A stretch of 64,000 nt of DNA from Candidatus Poribacteria bacterium (GCA_026710795.1 JAPOQK010000013.1:17110-81109), one strand, 5' to 3'; positions 47,640 to 57,527 are shown, counted from the stretch's first letter. Notes: a model not told the origin generated them from the letters alone. A program made the numbers and translations.

Positions 47640-48746
47640 TTAATTTGTTTGATGGTGTTTTTGTAACAATGACAACGAGCCAAAACCGATTACAAAAAGC
47701 AGTATGGTTGCTTGCATCATCCAAGTCACTTGTTTGGATATTCCTACCTCTGCTTCCATGGCAAATGCTCCCTTTGAAAGTGCCCCAAATAACAGCGCAG
47801 TAGCAATTGTCAACAATGGGTGCAACTTTGCTAATAGGGCAACTGCGATTGCCGTGTAACCATATCCTGGAGAAAAATTTTCTGTAAGTCGAGGAGTGAG
47901 AGCCATCAATTCGATTGCCCCACCGAGTGCGGCGAGTGCTCCGCTAAGGATAAAGACTCGGATTGTATTGTATGCGACAGAAAAACCTGCTGCTTTTGCA
48001 GCATCTGCTCCTTCACCGACAGCACGGAGTTGATAACCAAAGGTAGTCCGAAATAAGACAAAAGTCAAGATGATAGCCAATACCACCGCGATACCGATTC
48101 CAGGATGCACTCTGTGAGATTCAAATAGTCTCGGAAGCGTAACCCATTGTGCAATAGGATCGCTTTGTGGTCCAGTTCTTGATGCTTCTTGAAGCGGTCC
48201 TCCATCTATCATTAGACTAACAAAGTGAATAGCAATATAGTTTAACATGATTGTGCTGATAACTTCATTCACGCCTCGTGCCACTTTTAGTACTGCTGGA
48301 ATAATTCCCCATAATCCTCCCGCGAGAACAGCGAGTAAAAGACAAATTGGTATGGAAATCCAAGTAGACTGTGGCAGTAAAGTTGCTATTTTTGTGCCAA
48401 AAAAGGTCGCTACCAGAGCACCCATCAAAAACTGTCCTTCAGCACCTATATTCCAAATGCCACATCGAAATGCAATTGCAACTGATAGTCCTGTCATTAA
48501 ATATGGAGTGCTTTTTACCAAAGTTTCTCCAATAGCTCTTGGAGAACCGAATGACCCTTCAAAAGCGGCTACATAAGCTTGAAAAGGGTTGTAACCGCAT
48601 AATAATATGATGATTCCATTTACGAAAAACGCTCCACATAAAATGAGTGAGGGGGTCACGATCCATTGAAAAAATCGTGGAGATTTTTCCATTATACTAA
48701 GATAATAGTGTTTTGCTTTAAGGTATGAATCAGGAAAATTAGGCAT
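47640..48746 (-). CDS. ABC transporter permease, BMP/nucleoside type (first permease)
   Basis: A 368-residue BPD_transp_2 permease. TPYLMTGLSVAIAFRCGIWN and IGAEGQFLMGALVATFFG are the family's early signature, ARGVNEVISTIMLNYIAIHF follows, and YQLRAVGEGADAAKAAGF is the cytosolic EAA-like region. It overlaps the ATPase gene by 8 bases, so translation is coupled. Confidence 0.9.
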   Translation of the reverse strand: MPNFPDSYLKAKHYYLSIMEKSPRFFQWIVTPSLILCGAFFVNGIIILLCGYNPFQAYVAAFEGSFGSPRAIGETLVKSTPYLMTGLSVAIAFRCGIWNIGAEGQFLMGALVATFFGTKIATLLPQSTWISIPICLLLAVLAGGLWGIIPAVLKVARGVNEVISTIMLNYIAIHFVSLMIDGGPLQEASRTGPQSDPIAQWVTLPRLFESHRVHPGIGIAVVLAIILTFVLFRTTFGYQLRAVGEGADAAKAAGFSVAYNTIRVFILSGALAALGGAIELMALTPRLTENFSPGYGYTAIAVALLAKLHPLLTIATALLFGALSKGAFAMEAEVGISKQVTWMMQATILLFVIGFGSLSLLQKHHQTN

Positions 48747-50331
48747 TCGTATCTGTTTCTCCAGTCATCAATAGTCCCAATGCTGCAATATCGTCTCGGT
48801 GTGAAGTAGCTTCAAGTAGTTTTCCTCTGGACATAACATATAGTCGATCACTCATCTTGAGTACTTCATCCAATTCCGTTGAAATCAAGAGAACAGATTT
48901 GTTTTTTTTCCGTTGAGTGAGCATATTTTTGTGTACATATTGTGCAGCACTAATGTCTAATCCGCGTGTAGGATTCACTGCAACGAGTAGATCCGGTTGT
49001 GGAGAGATTTCTCTTGCCAGTACTATTTTTTGCTGATTTCCACCGGATAAAGCAGCTGCAGGAATACTTGCATTTGGAGGACGTATGTCGTAATTATCAA
49101 TCAATTTCTTAGCAGTTTTGAACTTTGATGTCTGATCAATCACGGTCCATTTTGAGATATTATCTAAATGTGGTACATTCAAAAGGAGATTCTCTGCGAT
49201 TGAGAAGGATGTGATAATGCCCATTGTGCGTCTATCTTCCGGTATGTATCCGACACTACATTGTCGTATATTTCTTGTGCCGATTGGTTGATTACCTAAT
49301 ATCTCTACCTTTCCCGATAGGATTGGTCGCAATCCCATTATAGCTTCAGCCAATTCACGTTGTCCATTTCCATCAACCCCTGCAATTCCAACAATTTCAC
49401 CACGAAATGTTTTCAAATTGAGATCTTTTACAGTAATTTCGTCTCTGTTCCCTCGTATTGTTAGGTTAGATATATTAAGTACAATGTCATTTGTAATTAT
49501 GTTCTGATTACGTTCAATTTCTGTTACTTCTTCTCCGATCATCTCTCTTGCAAGTTCACGCGTTGAGAGTTCACCAGTAATACCGTTGTAGACTTTCTTT
49601 CCATGTCTTAATACCGTAATCCTATCACTGATTTCTAATACTTCTTTCATTTTATGACTGATAAATAGAATGGATCTATTATCATCTTTTAGTTTACGTA
49701 AAATATTAAAAAAGCCAGTGACCTCATGTGGACTCAGAACTGCTGTCGGTTCATCAAGGATCAGAATACGTGCATCCACTGCAAGAGCTTTCAGTATTTC
49801 AACCCGTTGTTTTAATCCTACAGATAGAGAACGGACAAGTGCGGTTGGGTCGACAGTTAAACCGTATTGCTGGGAAAGGGACTCGGTAATCTGGATTGCT
49901 TCGTCTGTTTTATAGCGAAACTTGCTCAGTTTCGGTTTGTTGCTGTTTCCTTTATGAGAAGGATTAATTTCACCACGAGGATGTGTCTTACCGACCCTTG
50001 AACTGAATTTCGCGACGGTTAAGGCTATATTTTCAGCAACGGTAAGGTTTTCTACAAGCATAAAGTGTTGATGCACCATACCAACACCATTTGCTATCGC
50101 ATCGCGCGGGGATCTAAATTGTTTTTGAATTCCAGATATATGGATACTCCCATCGGTAGGTTGGTAGAGACCGTAGATGAGATTCATTAGGGTGGATTTT
50201 CCCGCGCCATTTTCCCCTAAAATGGCATGGATTTCACCAGCATGTAGTTCAAAATTGACATTGTCAACTGCTATAAGATTACCGAATCTTTTGGTAATAT
50301 TTTTAAGTTCAAGTATACTTTCTGTATCCAT
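48739..50331 (-). CDS. ABC transporter ATPase, two-domain sugar/nucleoside type
   Basis: A 530-residue RbsA/NupO-like protein with two ATPase domains. The first is complete: GENGAGKSTLMNLIYGL, LSVGLKQRVEILKAL and ILILDEPTAVLSP. The second has the usual degenerate Walker A (GVDGNGQRELAEAI) plus LSGGNQQKIVLAREI. A ~35-residue polar insertion follows the Q-loop region (around residues 107-141, RVGKTHPRGEINPSHKG). Its start is adjacent to the DUF6807 gene's stop and it overlaps the permease. The periplasmic binding protein is absent. Confidence 0.92.
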   Translation of the reverse strand: MDTESILELKNITKRFGNLIAVDNVNFELHAGEIHAILGENGAGKSTLMNLIYGLYQPTDGSIHISGIQKQFRSPRDAIANGVGMVHQHFMLVENLTVAENIALTVAKFSSRVGKTHPRGEINPSHKGNSNKPKLSKFRYKTDEAIQITESLSQQYGLTVDPTALVRSLSVGLKQRVEILKALAVDARILILDEPTAVLSPHEVTGFFNILRKLKDDNRSILFISHKMKEVLEISDRITVLRHGKKVYNGITGELSTRELAREMIGEEVTEIERNQNIITNDIVLNISNLTIRGNRDEITVKDLNLKTFRGEIVGIAGVDGNGQRELAEAIMGLRPILSGKVEILGNQPIGTRNIRQCSVGYIPEDRRTMGIITSFSIAENLLLNVPHLDNISKWTVIDQTSKFKTAKKLIDNYDIRPPNASIPAAALSGGNQQKIVLAREISPQPDLLVAVNPTRGLDISAAQYVHKNMLTQRKKNKSVLLISTELDEVLKMSDRLYVMSRGKLLEATSHRDDIAALGLLMTGETDTNA

Positions 50332-51183
50332 CTATACCTTACACCAGTCATTGGACCTTTGTGCTGTTAATTCACCATCGTAAGCAACATATCTGAGTGA
50401 AATCTTCCATGATCCATTTTCTTGCGTGGAAACAGGACCAGTCTGTGTAGGGTTATATAGAGCCATACCGTAATCCCGAATAAACCACGGACCACGAATT
50501 CCATCTTCAAGTATTGTCATAAAAACTCCATAATGCCCATGCCCAGTTAATTGGTTTTGGTATGCCACAAAATCGGAGAAATTATCGTCTATTGCATCTA
50601 CTTTTCCTCTACGATTGTTGTCCCCAATAACAATTCCACCCATGACTGGCAATAGTCTTGGTTCTACACGCATACCGATGCTTCCGTACTTTGTTTGTGG
50701 ATATTCAACGGTTCCATAACATGCAATTTTCTCGCTTGTCATATCGCAAACTGTGGCATCAGCAAGCGTGTATAGATTTACAGTACGAATTTCGTTAAGT
50801 AATGGTTCTTCTTCATCATCACGCCAAATTACATTCTGTACAAACTTTATTCCATCTGTATGCGTAGTGATTTCGATCTCTTTCTGTGTTTCCATACGAC
50901 CTAATTTCTCAAAGAGTCTATCTGTAAAGGATCGGCGTGGTGGTGCACCCCAAAACCAGGCTTCACGGTCTCCAACATGTATTGGAGCTTGTCCCACAAA
51001 AATCCCGTTATGGAACGGATGATCAAAAGCGAATTCTTGTATCACTGTATGTCCAGCAGGCGTATAGAATGGAAAGACAAAGGGACGATAGAAATTAGTT
51101 CCAATACCACCAAGACAACGATTTGTATCGGTATCAACAACTAAATGCGTTCTTGAATTAACTATTACTTCATAATTACTCAT
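50332..51183 (-). CDS. DUF6807 (PmoA-family) protein
   Basis: A 283-residue beta-rich protein of the group often labelled PmoA family, now DUF6807. The conserved FDHPFHNGIFVGQ and FWGAPPR near the N-terminus and TGHGHYGVFM and GPWFIRDYGMALYNP near the C-terminus support this. Despite the label it has no likeness to methane monooxygenase. It is the first gene of the ABC transporter operon, its stop codon directly touching the ATPase start, suggesting it handles the imported compound. Confidence 0.82.
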   Translation of the reverse strand: MSNYEVIVNSRTHLVVDTDTNRCLGGIGTNFYRPFVFPFYTPAGHTVIQEFAFDHPFHNGIFVGQAPIHVGDREAWFWGAPPRRSFTDRLFEKLGRMETQKEIEITTHTDGIKFVQNVIWRDDEEEPLLNEIRTVNLYTLADATVCDMTSEKIACYGTVEYPQTKYGSIGMRVEPRLLPVMGGIVIGDNNRRGKVDAIDDNFSDFVAYQNQLTGHGHYGVFMTILEDGIRGPWFIRDYGMALYNPTQTGPVSTQENGSWKISLRYVAYDGELTAQRSNDWCKV

Positions 51184-52093
51184 TATTTCACCAAATATAG
51201 ATATTTATGTAATCTTATCAATTTTCTCAATTATAACCGACTATATTGTAAAAGTATATTGTATCAATCCAGAGATGTCAACTTCAAATTTATGTATATA
51301 GGTTCATGATTATTTATTACAGATTTTAAAATTACTTGATAGTTTTAACTCGTAGATCGGGTATAGAGAAGCGAAACATAGATCTATCAGTTTAGTTTTA
51401 CCTTGTCTATCAGTATGTGTTTAAATTGTGACGTTTTGCACGTCATAAGTGACGTTAAGAATTCAGTCAGGACAAGGAAAGTGACGCGAATTTCACATTT
51501 TTTTTTGCTCCTTTTTGGTCTTTTTCTTGTCTTGACCTACCTTCGTAATTTGTAAGACATGGAACCATGAAACTCAGAAAACTTGGTATGGAATGTCCAT
51601 ATACAGCTATACAGACTGGTTGGTTCATAGTCTGTAGATTGGAGTAAGAAAAATCACCTACTGCATATAAGTTTTCATTAGGTTTCCAATGTCGGAGGTG
51701 GCTACGTTTGCTCAGGCTTACGAATCTGGTTACGTTAGGTTTGTATGCAATTGTTACGTTTTTCATAGTGATAGTATTATAACACGGGATTGGACCTGAT
51801 GGAAGGTTATCTAGGGTTTGGAACAATATGTTTCATGTATGTTTCACATAGTTTTCGGTTTTCAGTGGTCAGTTTTTTGTCTGAACCAGGATTTACAAGA
51901 TTATATGATTTTCAGGATAAGATGCCGCTCCTACAACTCAAAATGTCCTGTTAATTCTAAAGTTCACTATAAATAGCCATGACTACACAACATTTGCGTT
52001 GACAAATCTATCAACAATTTGTTACAATTATTGATTGAGATAATACAACAAATACAACAAATCAAAATACATAACCTTGAGGTAAAAGAAACC
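51184..52093. other. 910-bp gene-free region
   Basis: Contains dispersed repeat copy C (51422-51580) and a TCTGAACCAGGATTTACAAG motif near 51882 that also occurs, reverse-complemented in part, near 22216 and 63914. An open frame on the minus strand (51467-51766 from its best ATG) runs into the repeat and is probably not a gene. Confidence 0.55.
51422..51580 (+). repeat. dispersed repeat family, copy C
   Basis: Begins with the inverted GTGACGTTTTGCACGTC block, then CAGTCAGGACAAGGAAAGTG, ACGCGAATTTCAC, a T-run, TTTTTGGTCTTTTTC, and ends near ACATGGAACCATGAAAC. The complement of copy B over ~150 bases. Confidence 0.85.
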
Positions 52094-53137
52094 ATGTATA
52101 AACTTGTTTCGGTTATTGTGGCAATCCAATTTATCTTTATCTCTTTGGGTTTTGCCCAAGAGAGCTGAGGTGCTTGAAGTAACCCAACCATCCCACAAGG
52201 TGGTGGAAGTGAAGTTAGTTTAACTTCAGAGCAAAATAAATTTCAGTTATTGTTTGGCACCCGAGGATTCAATGCGCAAGGTAGACACCATGAGAGAAAA
52301 GGAATATCTCTTGATGGAGAAGTCATACAGGTATCGCAACACAGGCATGAAGTAGAGTTGAACGTTGTTCGGTTTGATTTCGGATTAAAATATCAACTCA
52401 GTCAAGAGTTACGCTTAGAAGTGACTCAACCTTACGAGATAAGAAGTCAAGTAGCAAAGATTCCAGATATAGAATCGTTTGAGGATCCTGATGAGCGCGC
52501 TATGATATTGCGGAATCAGGATATCCATCATCGGAATGCGACCTATAGGGGAATATCAGATACAGATCTTTTGTTAGGTTATTCTATGCATGGACTCGTT
52601 GGACAGAACGATATGCTCACTGCGAAATTCGGGACTACGATTCCAACTGGTAAAACCGAAGATGATCCGTGGATTCTTGGTGATATGGGGAAGGAACATT
52701 TACATATCCAATTTGGTACTGGCACATTCAATCCGATTGGTGATCTTCGGTACAGTTTTCCTGTCTATGGAGGATTGAGGGCAAATGCAAGTATTCGCGG
52801 TAAGTTTCCATTCTATGAAAATAGTAAATCATATCGTGGATCTTGGGATGTAACTTATACAGGTGGGTTGAATTATCGCTTGACCAATTGGCTTTCACTT
52901 CAGACAAGTTATTTGGGTCTCTATCAATCTTATGCCTATTGGGCAGGAGAGAAGGACATCAATACGGGATTACGTTTTAGTATGGTATCGTTTGGAACCA
53001 CTTATGCCACTCCGTATAATGTGCCACTTACAGTGATGTTGATGTTGCCGTTACAACAGGAAACACTTTATGATAAAGACAGTGATGCCTTTGAATTGAG
53101 TGCGTTGGTATCTGTAACAGCATTATACTCCTTTTAA
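52094..53137 (+). CDS. exported beta-barrel; two in-frame UGA, candidate selenoprotein
   Basis: Read through two UGA codons, this is a 347-residue protein. MYKLVSVIVAIQFIFISLGF then AQES is a clear signal peptide; codons 25 (52166) and 28 (52175) are UGA, giving S-U-G-A-U-S, after which the frame runs unbroken to TAA at 53137. The remainder (from ~45) alternates hydrophobic and polar residues and ends in Phe (TALYSF), like an outer-membrane barrel. GAGG precedes the ATG by about 11 bases. Both UGA lie one base from Cys codons, which would give CGAC. Selenocysteine insertion is inferred; a pseudogene with two nonsense codons is the alternative. Confidence 0.65.
52188..52206 (+). promoter_or_regulatory. 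SECIS-like hairpin after the second UGA
   Basis: Stem CCA-(UC bulge)-CCAC, loop AAG, GUGG-UGG. The bulged U (52191) is base 17 counted from the U of the second UGA, the same spacing as U17 of the E. coli fdhF SECIS. The loop is shorter than in fdhF. Confidence 0.4.
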
Positions 53138-53207
53138 AATCCATTCTGGCTATGTTTTTGCATCATAATTGGTTAGCTTAATTTCGTTATTCTACATTAA
53201 AAAACAC

Positions 53208-53243
53208 AGCCGTCACACATAGAAATAAAAGAGTGTGACGGCT
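53208..53243 (-). terminator. terminator between convergent genes
   Basis: Perfect 11-bp stem AGCCGTCACAC / GTGTGACGGCT. On the minus strand it is followed by GTGTTTTTTAA, so it ends the CBM-protein transcript; it may also act weakly on the plus strand. Confidence 0.8.
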
Positions 53244-53265
53244 ATAATTTATTAATATCTCTTCA

Positions 53266-53931
53266 TTAGAATCGGTCTGTCTTTACAGATGCCCATTGTG
53301 TTGTCAATTTTTGTTTTGCATCAACCGAGAAAGGTTCATCACGTGTCAGATCGTCTTCCGGTTCACCTTCAAAGAAACGGAAGTTATCAATCCAAAAATC
53401 AATATCAGATTCAGCAATTGCAATAGACACCCACATAAGTCTGTTCACAGTTTGTGAGGCAGTAAATGTGAGAGAATATTCTTCCCATTCAGGACCTTTT
53501 ATAGTGAAGTCTCCTCCTTGAAGGAAGTCCCATGGATCCTGTTGTATTTGAACATTAAACTGTGCTGGTCTGGCTTTTTCAGAACGTGCCCAAAAGATGA
53601 TCGTATATTTCTTATCCGCTCTCATAGATACATCTTTTTGTTTAATCTTGGCATGCCATCCTGTTCCAGTTGCTATATGACCAACGATCTTGAGTGATTG
53701 GTTTCCATGTTGTGGATTATCCTTATCAATTTCCATTGTATATAACCCACCACGATCACAACAAGCACCATCTTCTAATTCCCATGCTGCCAAACCATCT
53801 TCAAAGCTATGGTTTTCAAGTAATAATTCGCCTATTTCCCATTTTCCTAATTCCTGTGGAGTACGGGCAAAAGTATTAAACACTGCCATAACAGTTATAA
53901 GGAAAATGGCTATAAAAATAATCCTATTCAT
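53266..53931 (-). CDS. exported CBM4/9-like protein with KLTT C-terminal motif
   Basis: A 221-residue exported protein. The ATG at 53931 is chosen for AAGGAG upstream and because it opens into the signal MNRIIFIAIFLITVM...TFA. Residues ~35-190 resemble a carbohydrate-binding module 4/9 jelly roll (LLLENHSFEDGLAAWELEDG, KKYTIIFWARSEKA, DFWIDNFRFFEG). It ends DAKQKLTTQWASVKTDRF, the shared tail with a four-residue extension. Likely secreted glycan binding; terminator directly downstream. Confidence 0.82.
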   Translation of the reverse strand: MNRIIFIAIFLITVMAVFNTFARTPQELGKWEIGELLLENHSFEDGLAAWELEDGACCDRGGLYTMEIDKDNPQHGNQSLKIVGHIATGTGWHAKIKQKDVSMRADKKYTIIFWARSEKARPAQFNVQIQQDPWDFLQGGDFTIKGPEWEEYSLTFTASQTVNRLMWVSIAIAESDIDFWIDNFRFFEGEPEDDLTRDEPFSVDAKQKLTTQWASVKTDRF

Positions 53932-53974
53932 GTAAATTACTCCTTTGTACGTCTTATTGTATGTACCTTTTTGA

Positions 53975-54343
53975 TTAGTTATCATTCCGCATTAGAGATT
54001 CAATCTCAGATAGTATTTCCAACACCGCTGCTTGGTCAACTTGTTCTGCTATACCGTTATAACCTGCAGTGTTTATCATCTCTACGAGGTTTTCTCCAAG
54101 CTGTTCAATCGTCCATGCAATTGAATCCGGTACTTCTGTTTTATCAAGGTTTCGATGATCATTCTTTCCAGAAGGATCGTAATGATAGTGCGGGTTTTTT
54201 CTAAAGCAGTCGAAACGTAGTAACTGGATGTTTTTGCCATCAGTTTCTCCGAAAACGCGCACGGATGGACCACCATCCTCACCGAAATTACGGTTGTCTA
54301 CGTGGAATTCAACCCCGCCAACGTGGAATACTTTCTCTTCCAT
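53975..54343 (-). CDS. hypothetical protein
   Basis: A 122-residue acidic cytosolic protein, not recognised. It has a central GGPSVRVFGETDG and an aromatic/His cluster RKNPHYHYDPSGKN that could bind a metal or ligand. The C-terminal third looks helical. It is 43 bases upstream of the CBM gene on the same strand. GGAG lies before its ATG. No function proposed. Confidence 0.7.
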   Translation of the reverse strand: MEEKVFHVGGVEFHVDNRNFGEDGGPSVRVFGETDGKNIQLLRFDCFRKNPHYHYDPSGKNDHRNLDKTEVPDSIAWTIEQLGENLVEMINTAGYNGIAEQVDQAAVLEILSEIESLMRNDN

Positions 54344-54478
54344 TATTTACTCCAATGATATTATAGATTTAGGTAATTATACACACAATCTTTAGTACAT
54401 GTCAACTGCAAATAGGATGCATAGGGATGCGAAAGATGTATTGACTAAATCGGGCATTCTAAGTCCGATTATCTTCTT

Positions 54479-54508
54479 GTAGGGGCGACCCGGGGAACGC
54501 CTACAAAA
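54479..54508. repeat. modular palindromic repeat, short copy 3
   Basis: TGTAGGGGCGACCCGGGGAA then CGCCTACAAAAG: a collapsed version of the GTAGGAGCGACC ... CTAC module. Confidence 0.55.
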
Positions 54509-54587
54509 GAAAACCTATAATAATAGATAGAAAGAACTTAGAAATTAATCTTTGAATAGGACTATAACAGGTTTTTTTCAAATTCAG

Positions 54588-54616
54588 TTGATATTAAGCG
54601 AAATGTGTGTTATAAT
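54588..54616 (+). promoter_or_regulatory. candidate ftsH promoter
   Basis: TTGATA at 54588-54593, 17-base spacer, perfect TATAAT at 54611-54616, leaving a leader of about 160 bases before ftsH. Confidence 0.55.
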
Positions 54617-54784
54617 GTGTTAAGAATTATAATATACATATTACTATAACAGACATTGAACAAGCAAGTTGTTACTAACCTTGTTTGAATATACTCTTAT
54701 GAGTCCTTTTCTATGGATGCGTGTCATATACTACAGCATCAAAACAAATCCATATATTTTTTATAGAAAACGAGGCGATTGGTC

Positions 54785-56680
54785 GTGAACAAAAACACAA
54801 AAAACATGCTCGTGTGGTTTATTTTAGGATTGGTCGTTGTAGTTGCTATTTACCAAATTATGAATAGAAGCGACCATGTCTACGAGATGGCAACATCCGA
54901 TTTCCATTACTACATAACATTGGAATCAAGTCCTTTTGAAGGATACCTACTTATTGATGATGAGTCGGTTGAAGGTAAGTTTCTTGATGGTTACGTGCCA
55001 AGAATAAAGGAAGAACAGACATCTGAAAATGTGATGTTCCCAGAAACATGGAGTGGTGAATTTAAAACCCGTCGGGACACAAGTGAAGATTATGATTTGC
55101 TGGATAAATTGGATAAAGGAAGCATACGCTATAGAATAAAACCGAGATCAAATTTTCCTGACTGGCTACTTGTTTTCGGAACAACAGTTGTCCCCTTATT
55201 AATTTTTTTGGGATTGATGATTTTCCTTTCTCGACAGATGCAAGGGAGTGGAAACCGTGCCCTTTCTTTCGGAAAAAGTAAGGCAAAACTTCATACCGAA
55301 ACCGAAAAACCTGTCACCTTTGAAGATGTCGCAGGAGCTGATGAAGCAAAAGAAGCACTTGAAGAAGTTATCCATTTTCTTAAAGCCCCTAAAAAATATG
55401 AACGTCTCGGTGGCACAATACCTAAAGGGGTATTGTTAGTCGGTCCTCCTGGAACTGGGAAAACGATGTTGGCAAAAGCTGTCGCAGGTGAAGCAGATGT
55501 CCCATTTTTTAGTATCAGTGGTTCCGATTTTGTTGAGATGTTTGTTGGTGTCGGTGCTTCAAGAGTCCGAGACCTATTTGAAACAGGTAAGAAGAATGCT
55601 CCTTGCATTATTTTTATTGATGAACTTGATGCCGTTGGACGACATCGGGGAGCGGGTATCGGTGGTGGTCACGACGAGAGAGAACAGACCCTAAATGCCC
55701 TGCTTGTTCAGATGCAAGGATTTGAGGAATCCGAAACTGTAATTATGATTGCAGCGACAAACCGTCCGGATGTTTTGGATCCAGCACTGTTACGACCCGG
55801 AAGATTTGATCGTCAGGTCATAGTTGATTTACCAGATGTACGGGGTAGAAAAGCTATTCTTGGTGTCCATACAAAAGAACCTTTTAAAATGGGCGACGAT
55901 GTCAACTTAGAAATATTAGCGAAAGCGACGCCAGGCTTTTCGGGTGCTGACCTGAAAAATATGGCAAACGAAGCCGCACTGCTCGCAGCAAGGGAAGACA
56001 AAGAACATATCGATATGGCATGCTTTGATGAAGCAAAAGATCGTGTCATGATGGGACCTGAACGTAGAAGTCTTGTCATTAGTGATGAAGAAAGGCGCGT
56101 TACTGCTTATCATGAGGCTGGACATGCACTTATATCGCACTTTGTCCCCGAAAGTGATCCAAACTATAAATGTACAATTGTTCCGAGAGGTAGAGCACTC
56201 GGAGTAACCGCACTTCTCCCAACTGAAGAACGTCATAATCCAAATAGAAAAAAACTCATTGCAGATATCATCGTATTTTTGGGTGGACGTGTCGCAGAAG
56301 AGATTATATTTAGTGAACAGACGACTGGGGCACAAAGTGATTTTGAACGAGCAACACGTCTTGCACGCCTTATGGTCACACAATGGGGCATGAGTCCATT
56401 AGGACCGTTGACATACGGTAGAAGAGACGAACAGGTTTTCCTCGGTAAAGAATTGGCTGTACACCAAGACTACAGTGAAGAGACTGCTATCGCAATTGAT
56501 AAAGCAGTCAATGACATTGTGATGGAATGTTACGAAAAGGCAAAAGATATAATTGAGACTAACCTTGATGGTTTGAAAATGCTTGCAGATGCCTTGTTAG
56601 AACATGAAACACTTATAACCGATGAAATTGAAGCTATTCTCGGTCCCCGACCACAGTTGCCTGCGAAATCCCTTACATGA
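54785..56680 (+). CDS. ftsH: ATP-dependent zinc metalloprotease FtsH
   Basis: Membrane AAA+ protease of 631 residues. The GTG at 54785 is preferred: GAGG is 9 bases upstream, while the alternative TTG at 54779 is too close. Two N-terminal transmembrane helices (~9-23 and ~128-147) flank a periplasmic domain. AAA features are [29 protein letters not shown] and the SRH region [19 protein letters not shown]. The protease zinc site is HEAGH with the third ligand Asp in [11 protein letters not shown]. It overlaps folP by four bases (ATGA). Confidence 0.97.
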   Translation: MNKNTKNMLVWFILGLVVVVAIYQIMNRSDHVYEMATSDFHYYITLESSPFEGYLLIDDESVEGKFLDGYVPRIKEEQTSENVMFPETWSGEFKTRRDTSEDYDLLDKLDKGSIRYRIKPRSNFPDWLLVFGTTVVPLLIFLGLMIFLSRQMQGSGNRALSFGKSKAKLHTETEKPVTFEDVAGADEAKEALEEVIHFLKAPKKYERLGGTIPKGVLLVGPPGTGKTMLAKAVAGEADVPFFSISGSDFVEMFVGVGASRVRDLFETGKKNAPCIIFIDELDAVGRHRGAGIGGGHDEREQTLNALLVQMQGFEESETVIMIAATNRPDVLDPALLRPGRFDRQVIVDLPDVRGRKAILGVHTKEPFKMGDDVNLEILAKATPGFSGADLKNMANEAALLAAREDKEHIDMACFDEAKDRVMMGPERRSLVISDEERRVTAYHEAGHALISHFVPESDPNYKCTIVPRGRALGVTALLPTEERHNPNRKKLIADIIVFLGGRVAEEIIFSEQTTGAQSDFERATRLARLMVTQWGMSPLGPLTYGRRDEQVFLGKELAVHQDYSEETAIAIDKAVNDIVMECYEKAKDIIETNLDGLKMLADALLEHETLITDEIEAILGPRPQLPAKSLT

Positions 56681-57504
56681 ACTGTAGAGGTAAACAACTC
56701 AATTATGGTGAATACACCCATATCATGGGAGTATTGAATGTCACTCCCGATTCATTTTCGGATGGAGGAGCATACGTAAACCTTGAAACTGCTGTTTCAC
56801 ATGCGAAAACCATGGTAGCATACGGTGCCACTATTATAGACATAGGTGGAGAGTCCTCTCGCCCCGGAGCAGAACCCGTTCCAGCAAAGATAGAATTAGA
56901 TCGTGTATTACCAGTTATTGACGCACTCGTTTCAGAACATTTGGATACAGTAATCTCCATTGATACAGTAAAAGCAGTCGTTGCGCAACAAGCACTTGAA
57001 GCAGGGGCACATATTATCAATGATATTACCGCATTGCGAGGAGATGCTGCGATGGCACATGTTGCAGCAGAAATGGAAGCAGGTGTAATTTTGATGCACA
57101 TGAAGGGAACACCTCGTACCATGCAACATAAACCACAGTATCAAGACGTTGTAAAAGAAATATATGCAGAATTAGAGAATTGGATTAGCAGCGCGGAACA
57201 CAAAGGTATTGACTCGGATAGAATAATTATTGACCCTGGAATTGGATTTGGTAAAACTATAGAACAGAATCTTCACATTTTAAAACACCTTGACGAATTC
57301 AAACGTCTAAACAAGCCTTTATTAATTGGCACATCACGTAAATCCTTTATAGGCAGTTTGTTAGATCTACCTGTAACAGAACGGGTTGAAGGCACTCTGT
57401 CAACAGTATGCTGGTCAATCACACATGGCGTTGATATTGTCCGTGTTCATGATGTAAAATCCACTTCTCGCGCAGCACGTATAACAGATGCTTTATATCG
57501 CTAA
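56677..57504 (+). CDS. folP: dihydropteroate synthase
   Basis: Condenses p-aminobenzoate with the pterin pyrophosphate in folate synthesis. A 275-residue TIM barrel with the signature [15 protein letters not shown], then [24 protein letters not shown] and [10 protein letters not shown]. The ATGA overlap with ftsH indicates translational coupling; ftsH-folP adjacency is a known bacterial arrangement. acpS follows after 23 bases. Confidence 0.96.
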   Translation: MNCRGKQLNYGEYTHIMGVLNVTPDSFSDGGAYVNLETAVSHAKTMVAYGATIIDIGGESSRPGAEPVPAKIELDRVLPVIDALVSEHLDTVISIDTVKAVVAQQALEAGAHIINDITALRGDAAMAHVAAEMEAGVILMHMKGTPRTMQHKPQYQDVVKEIYAELENWISSAEHKGIDSDRIIIDPGIGFGKTIEQNLHILKHLDEFKRLNKPLLIGTSRKSFIGSLLDLPVTERVEGTLSTVCWSITHGVDIVRVHDVKSTSRAARITDALYR

Positions 57505-57527
57505 AGGGAACTGACTTACAAAATTCG

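Larger units (their letters stand above)
54344..54784. other. 441-bp divergent spacer before ftsH
   Basis: Holds a short module of the palindromic repeat family (54479-54508) and the ftsH promoter (54588-54616). Nothing else recognised. Confidence 0.5.

Noticed and set aside
48739..50331. ATPase broken by the polar insertion after the Q-loop
   Set aside because: All Walker and signature motifs remain in one frame, so it is a tolerated insertion.
51467..51826. Open frame of up to 119 codons on the minus strand
   Set aside because: Its 3' third lies inside dispersed repeat copy C, there is no good ribosome site, and the sequence resembles no protein I know. A TATAAT lies upstream, so a doubtful ~100-codon gene from 51766 cannot be fully excluded.
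52166..52177. UGA read as tryptophan genome-wide
   Set aside because: Several well-conserved genes here end in UGA at the expected length, so UGA is a stop in this organism.
52250..53137. TTG start for the barrel gene downstream of the UGA codons
   Set aside because: No ribosome site precedes it and it would leave an exported barrel without a signal peptide, whereas an in-phase signal peptide with a ribosome site lies upstream.
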